From Augochlora pura (taxonomy: Eukaryota > Arthropoda > Insecta > Hymenoptera > Halictidae): a stretch of DNA of 64,000 bases. A program made the translations under genes and the position numbers. The stretch spans positions 11,850,663 to 11,914,662 of the forward strand of contig NC_135776.1 in NCBI RefSeq assembly GCF_028453695.1, read 5' to 3'. This document shows positions 1 through 10,225 of the stretch, piece by piece (position 1 is the stretch's first letter; each line of letters starts with the position of its first letter). Under the pieces are notes generated by a model. It searched no databases. It saw nothing but the letters and a program-made list of their open reading frames with translations, and was not told the DNA's origin.

Positions 1-1580
1 GTAATTCTTGTTCGCCTTTTCTATTGAAGTCTGAACAACCACTCGTTCTAAATAGCCCTATAGACAAAAATCGCACGCGGAAAGATCGGGCGACCTTGGA
101 GACCATGCATCGCACCGCCACGACCAATTCATTTATTTCTGAAATTATTATTTGGTTGGGGCCTATTTTGTCTTCGCAGTACTGGCATTTCGTTCGAGAC
201 ATCAAATAACGCTGCTTCGAGAAATCTTAAATATCATCCTGCATTTGCGTTCCCTTTGAAAAAGGAGATCTAATTTGCGGTTATGGATGCCGCACCACAC
301 CATAAAAGATTTACAATACCAAATGTTGTATCCCTGTTTATATTATCACAATTTCAATAACTCGATACTTCGCAAAGGATTAAGCACTACATAGAGAAAC
401 TGTAGCATTTTCCTTCTAAGGAATACTTTAAAAAATAAGCTAATAAATTTTCTAAGTTATTTTTAATTAATAATAGAATATATTGAGATGAACATAGAAT
501 AATTTAACAACATTTATATAATATACGGAATCTGAATTTTCACAATCAAATCAATACAACGAATGAACAACCATCGCGCTTCTTCATCTATTGCGTTATC
601 AGATATTTGTACAGCAGTATTTTCATTGCGCAAAGCGCAAGCCTAACTTCCAACATAAATAAAATTATAAACGATTTCAAGCATACTCAATTATATTGTC
701 ATAGAAAAAGTCCGTTGCTCCAAAAGAAGAAAAATCCATTCAATTTATGCGAAGAATAGCGTTGAAAAGCAGGATACTCTTAGAGTTAAATAATTCCGTC
801 AAGCAATTGCAAGTTGGACAACAGTGAAATTCGGTAAATGCAGTGCGAAGCAACTTGATAAAGAGCGCTGACAGTCCCAGGTGGTCACGCTGGGATTTAA
901 AAACGCGCATGAGAGTCTAGCGTGCTTAGTTACGGACAAGGGCGGGACGCCCGCGGCGTGCAATCGTAATTAATAACCAGCTTTTGCGATCCGCGTTCTT
1001 GATAGCGTGACAATTTCGTACGGCGAGAATATTCATCTCCGCGTGGAAGATTTGGTTTCTCATTTATGGACGGAACACGGGCTGGCATCGTAGACAATGG
1101 CTCGCACCGACTCCGCCTTGCCATCTGCATCCTGGCATGTGCTTTAGAGATGAGAAACTAAATTTTGAATGTGCAAGCACTCGCCGCATGCGGGATCCCG
1201 GGCAGACCATTGGTTTTCTGTAACATAAAGCGTGCGGAGCGGGAAAGTCGAATCGAGGACGCTTTGTTAAATTTTTACAACAGCTCACCTCACCTCGCCT
1301 AGTCTACCCCCTCGCCTGGTCGGCGCAGCGACACAGTGCTCCGTGAATCACGTTCCTATGGTAATTCAGAGTACGGGTCTCGTTTGCATAATTCCGCGAG
1401 TGCCCTATTATTTCGTCATTCACTTATTCGATCGCACGCGATTAAAACAGAAGCGCCACGGTGACGCAGTGCTACTCGTGGGAACGTAACGCGGTCGCGT
1501 CGTTTGCGGTACAACCGCGTTTCGTGCCATTGTTATACACTGGAGCAACATACCCTATGTACCATATCTCCGACAACACT
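1..1580. other. Unique DNA, no gene recognised
   Basis: No recognisable coding exon or repeat is seen. Positions 1-840 are AT-rich; about 880-1560 is clearly GC-richer. Open frames here are short (at most 74 codons) and match no family I know. The GC-rich part could be a regulatory or conserved non-coding block, but the single sequence cannot show that. Confidence 0.5.
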
Positions 1581-1581
1581 A

Positions 1582-1770
1582 TCACTCAATCATCGGTAAA
1601 CCATAGACCCTAGACACATATTTTTTTAAATAAAGAACTGCTACAAAATAAGATGAGAATAAGATGACATCGCGTCGCTTTAGGACCTCAACGCCATAGA
1701 AGAAACTCCATAGGCTAGATAACGATATAAATATATACCGGGCTTCGGCAACAAATAAAGCAGTCTGCAT
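1582..1770 (-). repeat. Dispersed repeat J, copy 1
   Basis: This segment, read on the minus strand, matches 10060-10225 on the plus strand. Shared landmarks include CAGACTGCTTTATTT near the start, TATATCGTTAT in the middle and AATATGTGTCTAG near the end. Both copies give a short open frame beginning QTALF and ending around YVSR, but the middles differ at many codons and by indels, so I read it as a non-coding repeat fragment. The parent element is not recognised. Confidence 0.6.
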
Positions 1771-1904
1771 TTCTAGCTCCAGGCAAGCGTGTCGTTGCTT
1801 TGCCCGATCCTTAATCCAACTTAGTCTACGGCTAGTTTTTAACCATTTGCACTCGAGTGCTCGCTCTCAGCCACCGCTCGAGATTATTATATAATCATGA
1901 CCCT

Positions 1905-2365
1905 TCTATAAAATTTAATCAAAATATTTTTGTATCGCCGAATCTGTTTAATCCTAAAGAATTGTTGAAAGTATAACTGTTCTATAGACTGAATTTCGTC
2001 TGCATAAATTGCAGCAATAAGTTGTATAAAATGGTGATAGTGTAGGTCGTCCATAACTATTTTGGATTCGGGATTTATATATATGGCATAATCTTACATA
2101 ACCTTCGATATCAAATGATTTTACATCGCCTCGAAATATAACATAGTCTTGGCATTACTTTGAGAAAATTGTTGAGATCAATTGATTCATCATCGTCCCG
2201 GAATATAATATAGTATAATTAGGAATATAACATAATCTTAACACAACCTTCCAGAGTAAATGAATCGTCATTGTCCATGTATATAACATAATCTAACTAG
2301 ATATATAACATAACCTTGGCATTGAATTCGGAATTAAAATGACGTCGAGTGCAAAGATTTGAGTC
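1905..2365. repeat. Degenerate long C-type element with internal tandem repeats
   Basis: The segment holds the interior of the long C-type miniature elements (GCATAAATTGCAGCAATAAG followed by ATAAAATGG), matching 54090-54122 and 31860-31900. It ends near 2350 with GACGTCGAGTGCAAAG, a worn C-type terminus without an intact TTAA. Between about 2080 and 2330 an ~80-bp unit is repeated imperfectly (recurrent ATATAACATAATCTTA-type blocks). No coding potential is seen. Confidence 0.5.
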
Positions 2366-2757
2366 GCATTTAGTAAAGTTATACATACTAAGAGGAACAG
2401 TGCAATTAGTCTACTCTACGGACAAACTAATTGTTCCTGCGGATACTTTCCACGATATAGTATTTAATTCGCATAGTATTTCTATACAGATACAGATATA
2501 GTATTTATACGCATGTCTATTTCATTTTTGATGACTATTTTTGCATACAGTGATCTAATATCCGAAAATATCCGTACGCCACTGAATATAGAATTGCATA
2601 GTTTTGGTAAAATAGACGAAGTCATGGTAAACGTACCTGTTTTGAAACGGCGCTCGATTGTGGGTCCGAATTGAAACAGTAATATAAATAGTACAATAAA
2701 AAATATATAGTGCATGTATAAAAATACCATTCGTATTTTTGAACATTAATATATATA

Positions 2758-2992
2758 TATACACAGAGTGTACCAAAATTATTGTAACTCCAGGAAATGA
2801 GGGGTTCCTGAGGTTATTTAGAGTAACCTTTTCCTTAACGAAAATGCAATCCGCAGCTTTGTTTATGAGTTATTAACGAAAAACAGTAGCCAATGAGAGA
2901 CGGATGCACGAATTTTCAATGTGCTACAACGAAGTCCAGCCAGCTAGCTGAGTCATGCTTCGCTCCGAGGCGCGACAGAAGGAGGGGGCCAT
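2758..2992 (+). repeat. Repeat K, left copy (transposon end-like)
   Basis: It begins TACACAGAGTGTACCAAAAT after a run of TA and continues through AATGAGGGGTTCCTGAGG. The reverse complement of 6694-6906 is closely similar over ~215 bp, with shared blocks such as AAAATGCAATCCGC and GAGTTATTAA. TA-flanked GTGTACC-like ends suggest a Tc1/mariner-type terminus. No transposase reading frame is present. Confidence 0.6.
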
Positions 2993-3027
2993 AAGGAGTA
3001 AATTTTCTGAATTTTTTTATACATTCC

Positions 3028-3420
3028 CTAAAAAATTATTACTCCTATAATGTTCTTGCTGAAATTAATTCTTGTACGAATACTTTCTACACACACTGTA
3101 TTTATTTATCCAACTATTAAATATTCATTCACATACATTCCTTTATGCTATAAAAAATTATTATTTCTATAATGTTTTTGTTGACATTGACCGTTGTGTG
3201 AATAATTTACCCATTGTATTAAAGTATTCAAGTATTAAAATTCATTCATATGCATTTCTTTATCCTCTAAAAAATTATTACTTACACAATGTTTTCGTTG
3301 AGTTTATTTAATTTTCTTTTAATTACTCTTCGAATAATTTCTACACCTGCTGAATTAAACTATCCACCTATTAAATCTTCATTCACATACATTTCCTCAT
3401 CCCCAAAAAAGTAATTACAT
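3028..3420. repeat. Imperfect tandem repeat, ~115-120 bp unit
   Basis: Three to four degenerate units recur, each with AAAAAATTATTA, then ATAATGTTYTTGTTGA, then TATTAAAWATTCATTCA and ACATTCCT-like blocks. The unit is AT-rich and the units differ at many sites. The open frame over 3072-3311 is a by-product of this repetition. Confidence 0.6.
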
Positions 3421-3440
3421 TCAAAAAGCCAATATTCGTT

Positions 3441-3475
3441 TTAACTACGAAGAAAATGTTGCGGCAAGGGGTTAA
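3441..3475 (-). repeat. End fragment of a D-type TTAA element
   Basis: The sequence reads GAAGAAAATG, TTGCGGCAAGGGG and then TTAA, the reverse complement of the D-type terminus TTAACCCCTTGTCGTACC. Only one end is seen. Confidence 0.5.
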
Positions 3476-3545
3476 AACCTAGCACGTCAAACACCTAAAA
3501 AAGAAGAAATTGAAGTGGTCGGCCCAATTTCAAAGTTGTTCCGTT

Positions 3546-3581
3546 TTGAAAGGCGTCCGAATACTTTCGTTGATCACTGTA
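3546..3581. repeat. Isolated Tc1-like terminal repeat
   Basis: The segment ends GAATACTTTCGTTGATCACTG followed by TA. On the other strand this is CAGTGATC then CGAAAGTATTCGGAC, the usual CAGTG plus 'kTATTyGGAC' form of Tc1-like termini next to a TA target. No second end or transposase lies nearby. Confidence 0.55.
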
Positions 3582-3589
3582 TGCGTCGT

Positions 3590-4464
3590 CCGCTGTCAAC
3601 GGGTTAATTAGAGTGACCTGGTCTCATACTTCTCGCCGGTAGTGTACACAGCTGTCGCGTCGCGAACTGCGTGAAGGGGTCAAAGAAACTCGACGGGGGG
3701 AAAAATTGAGCGCGGCGACGGTAGATCAGGAAACGTTTGCCGCACTTACTTGCACTCTTCCGTCTATTTTTCTTCGCGGATTCCTTTTATTGAATTTTTA
3801 ATGGGACGCGACCGAGTGTTGCCGCCGCGAATGATCTGAATACGAAGCAGGACACAAAAGTGGAGCGGTCGCATCAGAGCAAGTAGTACTCCGCGACGAC
3901 CGCGTCTCATCGACGCTGCCATTCAAAAGGGGATGCACGAGCTTCGAGGAAAAACTTGGTCCGCGAGCGTGGAAACTGTGCCCCGTTTTATGAACACCGC
4001 CCGCCTCGGCTCGAGCCTCCGTCTCGCGCGCGATTTACGCGAAAAGAACCCACCAGAGCCGAGAATTTTCGTGGTGTAACCGGGAGAGTGTGTCAATCGA
4101 GATGTGTCGGAGATGAATTTCGGTTCGAGTTAAATTATATAAGGAGAGGAGAGGAAAGGGAGCATTTCGCCCTATGCTCGCTAAGAGACTCGTCGGTAAT
4201 AAGTCATTAGTAAATATTATACATATGTAACTGGCAATGTATGAAAAGCCGGCATTATATAGAATCCCTAGACATTGTATAAAACGCCCAGCGTTTCGAG
4301 ATTATGTGTGAAATATGAAAATTATTACATATTTTCTCTAAGCATTGTATATTGTTAAAATTGTTTGTAGATCGTTCCTGCCTTCTTCTTTCTCTCCTTG
4401 GCGTTCTTCTCGATCCGACAGTCGTGCGCGAAACTCGTGCTTCTATGTCGCTGTTAACACTTCC
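3590..4464. other. GC-richer unique DNA, no gene recognised
   Basis: This block has raised GC and CpG content to about 4190, then becomes AT-rich. The longest frame (3956-4210, 84 codons) is rich in Arg and Glu and resembles no family I know. It may be regulatory or a chance frame. Confidence 0.4.
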
Positions 4465-5134
4465 TTAACACGTTGACTGCCACGCTACTTTGTAAGGAAA
4501 TCTCCGTCAGGCGATGCTATACAGCGCGCCGTTTAGTCTCAAGTTCGAACGCCACAACATCGGCAAGCTTCTTAAGATTATTGCCGGGGGTAGCGGCTAC
4601 TTTTATCTATCGGCATGGCTTCGATCCAGTAGCGCTTTGAAATGCGGTACGAGGCGGCTTCATTGAAAGACGAGGAGCTTTACGCTTGTTTTGCCGATTA
4701 CTCGGAATATGTATGTATAAGTCGAGTTAAAACGTGGGCACAAGAGATCTGGACACGGAATGGAAAAGACGTCAGTCTTTTAGTGGCACTGCTTCCGGCA
4801 CGTCGGTCGGGTCGCGAACGTGAGGAAAATTTGTAATAAGTATTACCTGAAAATCTTTATGGACTTATCAAAGGCACAAGCAAATATTTTAAAAACCACA
4901 ACTTCTTACTTAGATTGCCCTGATCAACCTCAAAGTAGGGACTGTTTTAAAACATTCCACTGAAATAACTTTTTTAATAAGCGTTTATGACAATTCAATC
5001 GTCACATATTTTGTGAAATAACTTTCGAAACATCTATCCTGTGAGCACTAAAATTGGCGTCATCCGAGTGACGCGGCCTAATCGGCATTTTTGACGTCAC
5101 CAGACTACAGTTGACACAGCGGTCAACGTGTTAA
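4465..5134. mobile_element. A-type TTAA-bounded element (~670 bp)
   Basis: It starts TTAACACGTTGACTGCC and ends GCGGTCAACGTGTTAA, so inverted ends lie against TTAA on both sides, as expected for piggyBac-type targets. The 186-bp element at 16097-16282 has the same ends. The right subterminal part has short repeated GAGTGACG/TTTTGACGTCACC motifs. A 64-codon frame at 4642-4836 is not recognisable as transposase. I call it a non-autonomous element; if the interior is not a deleted transposon it could be a larger MITE with captured DNA. Confidence 0.7.
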
Positions 5135-5775
5135 ACAGATATTAACTACCTTTACTGTTCCGTTACAGAACGGAATTAGTTTACAGCCGTTGTTCAGCCG
5201 ACCAGAACCGGCCAAATTGTTTTATTCATTTATCATTTTATTTATTTGTTACTCATGTTAGTCGTGTACGATAGAATAGTCTCCGTTAATCCGCATCACA
5301 ACACAACTTTCAGTCAGACCACACTTCACTCTATTCGCTCAGCTCGTCGCTATCTTGTATATATTTCAACAGTTTCTAAGTTAGAATAAAAGTTACCAGT
5401 GACATCACATCTCGTGTTCATACATTTATTATAATATCCTTAGAACCCGACCAGGTTGTAGGGAATTCGTTTCAGTGCGCGTTGTCAGGAAACCCTGAGT
5501 TGAAGACTTACGCCCTTCGACGACGCCGAACCGTAGACGGCATCACAGCGCGATACGAACGAACATTTACTATTACAAAACTCGCGCATTCCACTCAAAT
5601 CCTGACAACAACAAAGGCACATTTGCAGTACCATGATTGCTACAACTCAAACCATCAGTTTCACTACATAACAATTTTTATTAAATCTAATCTTTGTCAG
5701 TATAAAGATTATTTCGAAACGTGATAGAATAATATTAGTGGTACCTCAGAGTCACCATTTGAGTGCAAAGTGTCT
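5135..5775. other. Unassigned DNA with LTR-like signals and a C-type end
   Basis: Around 5355-5420 lie TATATATTTCAAC, an AATAAAA signal and CAGTGACATCACA, which resembles the promoter and poly(A) part of an LTR, but no boundaries or target duplication could be found. At about 5690-5774 the sequence becomes a worn C-type end (CACCATTTGAGTGCAAAG) that runs directly into the next TTAA element. Confidence 0.35.
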
Positions 5776-6022
5776 TTAACCTCTTAGGCACGACGCGTCA
5801 TTATAGTGGCTTTTGTGAATGTTTTGTGTTTTAATCAATTGTTTTATTAGTTATTAAAGAAAACAATTAAAGTGGAAGTGCGTGTTTACAATACACTAAG
5901 AGAAGAATATATGTAGCTAATACTATATATAACTTTACCAAAAAAAGCTATATATTAAGGAAACTGGTAATTTAGTTATGAGAAATTGCATTTCCAAAAT
6001 CCAGCCGTGTCGAAGAGGTTAA
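5776..6022. mobile_element. B-type MITE, intact (247 bp)
   Basis: It starts TTAACCTCTTAGGCACG and ends CGTGTCGAAGAGGTTAA. The inverted ends and TTAA duplications fit a piggyBac-type MITE. The interior is AT-rich (ATATATGTAGCTAATAC) with no frame. This copy is the reference for the disrupted B copies at 22304-24168 and 54820-55213; its internal TTAA near 5957 is where a C-type element appears to have inserted in the latter. Confidence 0.8.
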
Positions 6023-6693
6023 TAAATTATAATGTAGCGACTACCTCCGCTACTCGCCAACAGATCGCTTCCTTTTCCGTAAACTACCTGAGACCATTCC
6101 CCTGATGGGGGTGAGGACAAGATTTCGATGTTCCTAAACACTCTAAACATTTGTTTCATTCATTCCGTATTTTATGATTTTCACTCTCAACCGTTCTGCC
6201 GGCGTATCATTCTGGCTATCGTCGAAAAATCCTTACACCATGTTGCTGTTTGGAAGTGCTGTTTTTCGTCAGAGCATCTCAGATTTCTTTAAAACATAGC
6301 CTGCGTTGCTATGACGATCGACAAAGTCAGCGTGAAGATCTTCGTGCACTGCATCAGTTTCATTCCAGATTTCATCCTTAAATCTTGCTTATTGATATTT
6401 TGTAACAGATTGCAGATATATTTATCAAAAAATTAAAAAAAAAGATTTCATCCCTGCAACTTCGCCTTATTTTTTAAAATGTACGCGCCGCGATAATATT
6501 ACACGATATTTTGGGTGTCTGTGCAATGCCTCCATGGAGGCATAATTCGTGATTAGTGTGGAATAATAAGTGTAGTGAAAGTGAATGTTAGTGTAACCTG
6601 CGTCATGTTTCAACTAAATGGGTGAGTTTTTTATTAATAATGTTTACGCGATTTTTTAAATTAATAGGAAATTCATAAAATCCTTGTTCGTTA

Positions 6694-6906
6694 CTTCGAA
6701 CGCGGCTTAAAGCCTGAGCGCAGCCTTCTCCTTCCATCGTGCCCCGGAGTGTGATAGGCTTCAACCCGCTGGCTCGCGCGCGCCTCTCATTCGCTACTGG
6801 TTTTTCATTAATAACTCGTTAACAAAGCCGCGGATTGCATTTTCGCAAAGGAAAAAGTTACTCGAAATGGTCTCAGGAACCCCTCATTTTACAGAGTTAC
6901 ACTAAT
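6694..6906 (-). repeat. Repeat K, right copy
   Basis: This is the inverted partner of 2758-2992, ending AGGAACCCCTCATTTTAC then AGAGTTACAC. The two copies face each other 4.1 kb apart. They may be the two ends of one element or independent copies; target duplications are not clear. Confidence 0.6.
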
Positions 6907-7098
6907 TTTTGTTAAAATTTATTCGAAATAGTGGAATCTCACGACAACGTGTGTACAATGTTAAAAGGTATGTATAGTTAAGTACGTGTAACTTTATGAC
7001 AAGATACAGTAAATGAAACTTAATAGAAATGTGACGACGTGACAACTTCGCTGGTTTACATGAAACTGTCTGGGTCCTCGCTTTCTCATTTTCGCCCC

Positions 7099-7517
7099 TT
7101 AACACGTTCGTCGCCACGTCATCCATGTCTGGGTGACAGGTATGCTTCTGTGGGGGCCCCGTCACCTAAATATGGGTGACGCTCTTCTTATTCAAGAATT
7201 TATTTATTTCATTTATGAAAATACCATTTGTAACACCGGAATTTAATGGACTAAGCACCGGCAAATGTAAAATATACAAAATAAAAATACTAAAAATCCC
7301 TGTGTCTAAGACGGGACCCGCTGTTACCCTTACTGACGAGTCCTCTAACGGGCTTAGGACGAAACGCTCTCTCCTTCCTCTACCTTCTTAAGGCCTTAAA
7401 AATGCCTCACTACCGCCCCAACAATAATAAACTGTCCTTTTCCTTCTTAGAAATTATTGCAATCGAAAAACTTCTAATCACTACAATTATGAAGAAAATG
7501 GTCCGACAAGGGGTTAA
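7099..7517. mobile_element. TTAA-bounded element with a D-type right end (419 bp)
   Basis: It starts TTAACACGTTCGTCGCC and ends GTCCGACAAGGGGTTAA. The right ~110 bp matches the D family (GAAATTATTGCAATCGAA, then GAAGAAAATGGTCCGAC). The left subterminal region has GTCTGGGTGACAGG and ATGGGTGACG repeats. The two ends differ, so this is an asymmetric member or a hybrid. Confidence 0.55.
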
Positions 7518-8189
7518 GTAATCGTAAAATATTTCTGCGAAGATCTGTTTACAACATTTTCACGTCCTCTAACGCGATTGAAACGACTCAAAAACAGTAA
7601 TTCATTCTCAATTATCCTTATTTTAATAATAGAAAGAAACGAGAAAACGTGTAGTTGCGCGTCGAAAAGAAAACTGGGAAGGACACCAAAGGAAACTAAT
7701 TTCCATGTGCAGTAGCCTTTGGAGCGCAATTAATTACCCTTTGTATTCCTTTAAAAAAATCAAGCGAGTTTGTTTTCGTAGCAAGGACGAGACGATAGTG
7801 TGGGAAGTGATATCGACTGTCGAATCGTTTCAGCCTCGACTATCGCGATGTCATGAAAGTTAGATTTTCCGCGGCACGATGAAAATTCATCCAGCAGTCA
7901 GATCTTTCAGATGCATGCAATCTTCCCCTCTTCTTTGTTTCCGGAAAGAGATCGATGATAAATTAAGTGAATACAGGACAGCCCGTAAATACGGAGGACT
8001 AAGTGATTTTTCTGTTTGCGATTGCATATTCATGAAATTCTTCAAAAGAATATTCAACCTCTTCCTTTGTGAACTTTCCTCCCCTCTACGGGGCGCCTCG
8101 CCTCTGCTTCCGTTTACAAAATTTCATTCTTCGCTCTATTATATCAGCCGGCTCGTCTAGCGCCCGCGGCAACTTCTGATGAACTAGGT
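7518..8189. other. Unique DNA, no gene recognised
   Basis: No repeat structure or recognisable exon is seen. A 93-codon frame at 7879-8160 has no family resemblance and no clear splice context. Confidence 0.4.
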
Positions 8190-8446
8190 TGTTGCGTATG
8201 AAATGTCGGATTTTTATTATTTACTATTATTGTTATTATTTATTATTATTGTTATTATGTATTATTATGTAACCGCAGCTAATACATTTCACATCAACCT
8301 GCTATAGCTGCAACGCTGTGGGCAGCATTTTCCAAGTAACCCCACTCCCTACAAATCTCTGTATAAAAAGGCCAACAGACTAATCAATAAAGTTCAGTCG
8401 TTCAAACGAAATCTTCTTCAACCCCGTCGGTCCTCTTCTGTCAACA
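8190..8446 (+). repeat. Possible short degraded LTR
   Basis: The segment starts TGTTGCGTATG and ends TTCTGTCAACA. It contains CTGTATAAAAAGG (TATA box) at about 8360, then AATCAATAAAG (poly(A) signal) and CAGTCGTTC. These are ordered as in an LTR. The flanking 5-mers (TAGGT, TTTAT) do not match, so there is no target duplication and the call is weak; a host TATA promoter is the alternative. Positions 8215-8270 are an ATT/ATTATTGTT simple repeat. Confidence 0.35.
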
Positions 8447-8728
8447 TTTATTTTCCTATTGTTTTCCTATGCTCATCCTCATTTGTCTTTCCCCATAACC
8501 GCTTACCAAGTGTTCCATTTCCTCTTCCTCTTTCTTGCATATTTTGTATATTCTGTTTTCCACTTCTTTCGAGTACAGTCCGCCTCTGCATTGATTTCCA
8601 TACACAAACCTATACTACTAAACTTCTATTGTTCTATCCTTTGCCTTCATCTTCTTTTTTATATAACTCGGTACATCCTCCGTTTGTATTTTATTACGCG
8701 CTGCAAAATATCTGGACACTTCCTCTTT
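8447..8728. other. Pyrimidine-rich DNA before the gap
   Basis: The plus strand is dominated by T and C runs (CTCTTCCTCTTTC-like). The long open frame over 8459-8926 runs through the N gap and is an artefact of that and of low complexity. Confidence 0.5.
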
Positions 8729-8828
8729 NNNNNNNNNNNNNNNNNNNNNNNNNNNNNNNNNNNNNNNNNNNNNNNNNNNNNNNNNNNNNNNNNNNNNNNN
8801 NNNNNNNNNNNNNNNNNNNNNNNNNNNN
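8729..8828. other. Assembly gap (100 N)
   Basis: Exactly 100 N, the usual placeholder for a gap of unknown size. It lies just where the upstream part of an A-family LTR would be expected. Confidence 0.98.
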
Positions 8829-9108
8829 TTTTTCCACTTCCACCAAATTCCTCCTGCGACCGAGTTTTCGTAAAAGCTCGTACGACATCAAAATATCAGA
8901 ATCATTTAGACTATAGAAACAAGTAAACCATAGAATCAAATAGAACATAGAATCGAATTAGTGTAGAATTCTAAACCTGAGAGCAAAGTGTATTATAGTA
9001 GGCTAAATAATAAAGTGAGTGAAATTCCAAGTCAACATTTTAATACAGTCCACACGTATAGCGTCATAGTTCGTCGCTATTACTGATCGACGCCGTGACG
9101 CCCCAACA
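8829..9108 (+). repeat. LTR family A, 3' part
   Basis: From TTTCCACTTCCACCAAATTC onward the sequence follows the A-family LTR at 44797-45511 (shared CGAGTTTTC, AAAAGCT and CACGACAT-like blocks), then diverges. It carries AATAATAAAG near the 3' end and closes CCCCAACA. The 5' part is lost in or beyond the gap. It ends 21 bp before the B-family LTR. Confidence 0.6.
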
Positions 9109-9129
9109 GTTCCTGAGAAATTTACTAAC

Positions 9130-10002
9130 TGTTCGGTCCCGAAGGAACAATCACCTGGAGTTTCTGCCGATGGGGTTTATGGCACGGACACGAGGAAGGT
9201 TATTTTTGAGAAAAAGACCCTTTTTACATCTGGCGACCAGAAGCATGTTAATTTCACTTCCGTCTTCCTCAATAAGCATTACGTGTCACGAAGTTAAGAT
9301 TTCTAGGAGAACTTCCTAATAACATTTTTGAAGCCCACAGCTGGGACGTGCCGTAAACCGGGTAATCCGAAGGGTCACGCTACTCGAGTACGCGACGGTA
9401 CCGTAACCGTCCAAGGCTGACCTGGACGATTTCCCGTAGCACTTTTTAACGCCATAAATTACATACATGCAAACATTCTCACGACACGACAAGAGGGTGT
9501 CACCAAGTCAACGAAGGCACTGATTGGTACTATACAGCAGTCGGCAAAACCCAATCAGTGCCCTTCTATCATACCAAAATGCAAGTTCTCGCGGAAACAC
9601 CCAAAAAAGCAGAAACGCCCACACCCCCAGACGAATTCTAGTTCGACGACGATTGAGTCGAACGATTCGTCTTTACATCAGTTTGCAATCATTCTACAAA
9701 TAGTCGACAACTAGTCGACATCACACAATCTCCAACAGTCGAGATTCAGTTTCATCCTCCAGCAGTCGAGGAATCATCCAGCATCACAGTCTCCCAACGT
9801 CGAGCTGAATCGTTAACAAACAAACATTGTACGCGCAACCACTGCTTTACCATTTGAATCCGTTACCCAATATTAATTTGGCGGGTAATATATCCGCGAC
9901 ACCGGCATCACGCGTCCTCCAACGGTTCAAGCGGGGCCTTACAACCCCGGAAGGGTGAAGAGAACCCACGCGTCAATACCCTAGTGATCGCATCACAATT
10001 CA
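9130..10002. mobile_element. Solo LTR family B, copy 1 (873 bp)
   Basis: It begins TGTTCGGTCCCGAAGG, ends CACAATTCA, and is flanked on both sides by CTAAC, a perfect 5-bp target duplication. The first ~450 bp match the family copies at 30454 and 46844 (CTGCCGATGGGGTTTATG, then GAAGGTTATTTTTGAGAA). No second LTR or internal domain is adjacent, so it is a solo LTR. An inverted CCAAT pair lies inside (CACTGATTGG at 9518, CCAATCAGTG at 9551). The 5-bp duplication and TGTT start fit BEL/Pao or copia/gypsy elements; I cannot choose without internal sequence. Confidence 0.85.
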
Positions 10003-10059
10003 CTAACTGTGCCGTTAAATATGATTTCTGATAGAGAAATGATGAGATACTCTCTCCTT

Positions 10060-10225
10060 GAAATAGAAATACAGACTGCTTTATTTTTTATGGTGGAGGG
10101 GCTGTATCTATATCGTTATTTAACCTATGAAATTGGTACCGGGTTAAGGTCCTGCAGTGACGTACTGCTATCTTGTTCTGAGAAATATGTGTCTAGAATT
10201 CACGTTAATTATCAATCAGAATAGG
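10060..10225 (+). repeat. Dispersed repeat J, copy 2
   Basis: This is the plus-strand counterpart of 1582-1770. It begins AATACAGACTGCTTTATTT about 55 bp after the B-family LTR and ends near AATATGTGTCTAGAATTC. Divergence between copies includes indels that break a common frame. Confidence 0.6.

Noticed and set aside
8190..8446. A solo LTR
   Set aside because: The TG...CA ends and signals fit but the flanking 5-mers differ; kept only at low confidence.
8459..8926. A 155-codon frame across the N gap
   Set aside because: A third of it is undetermined, and the rest is pyrimidine-rich low complexity or LTR A sequence.
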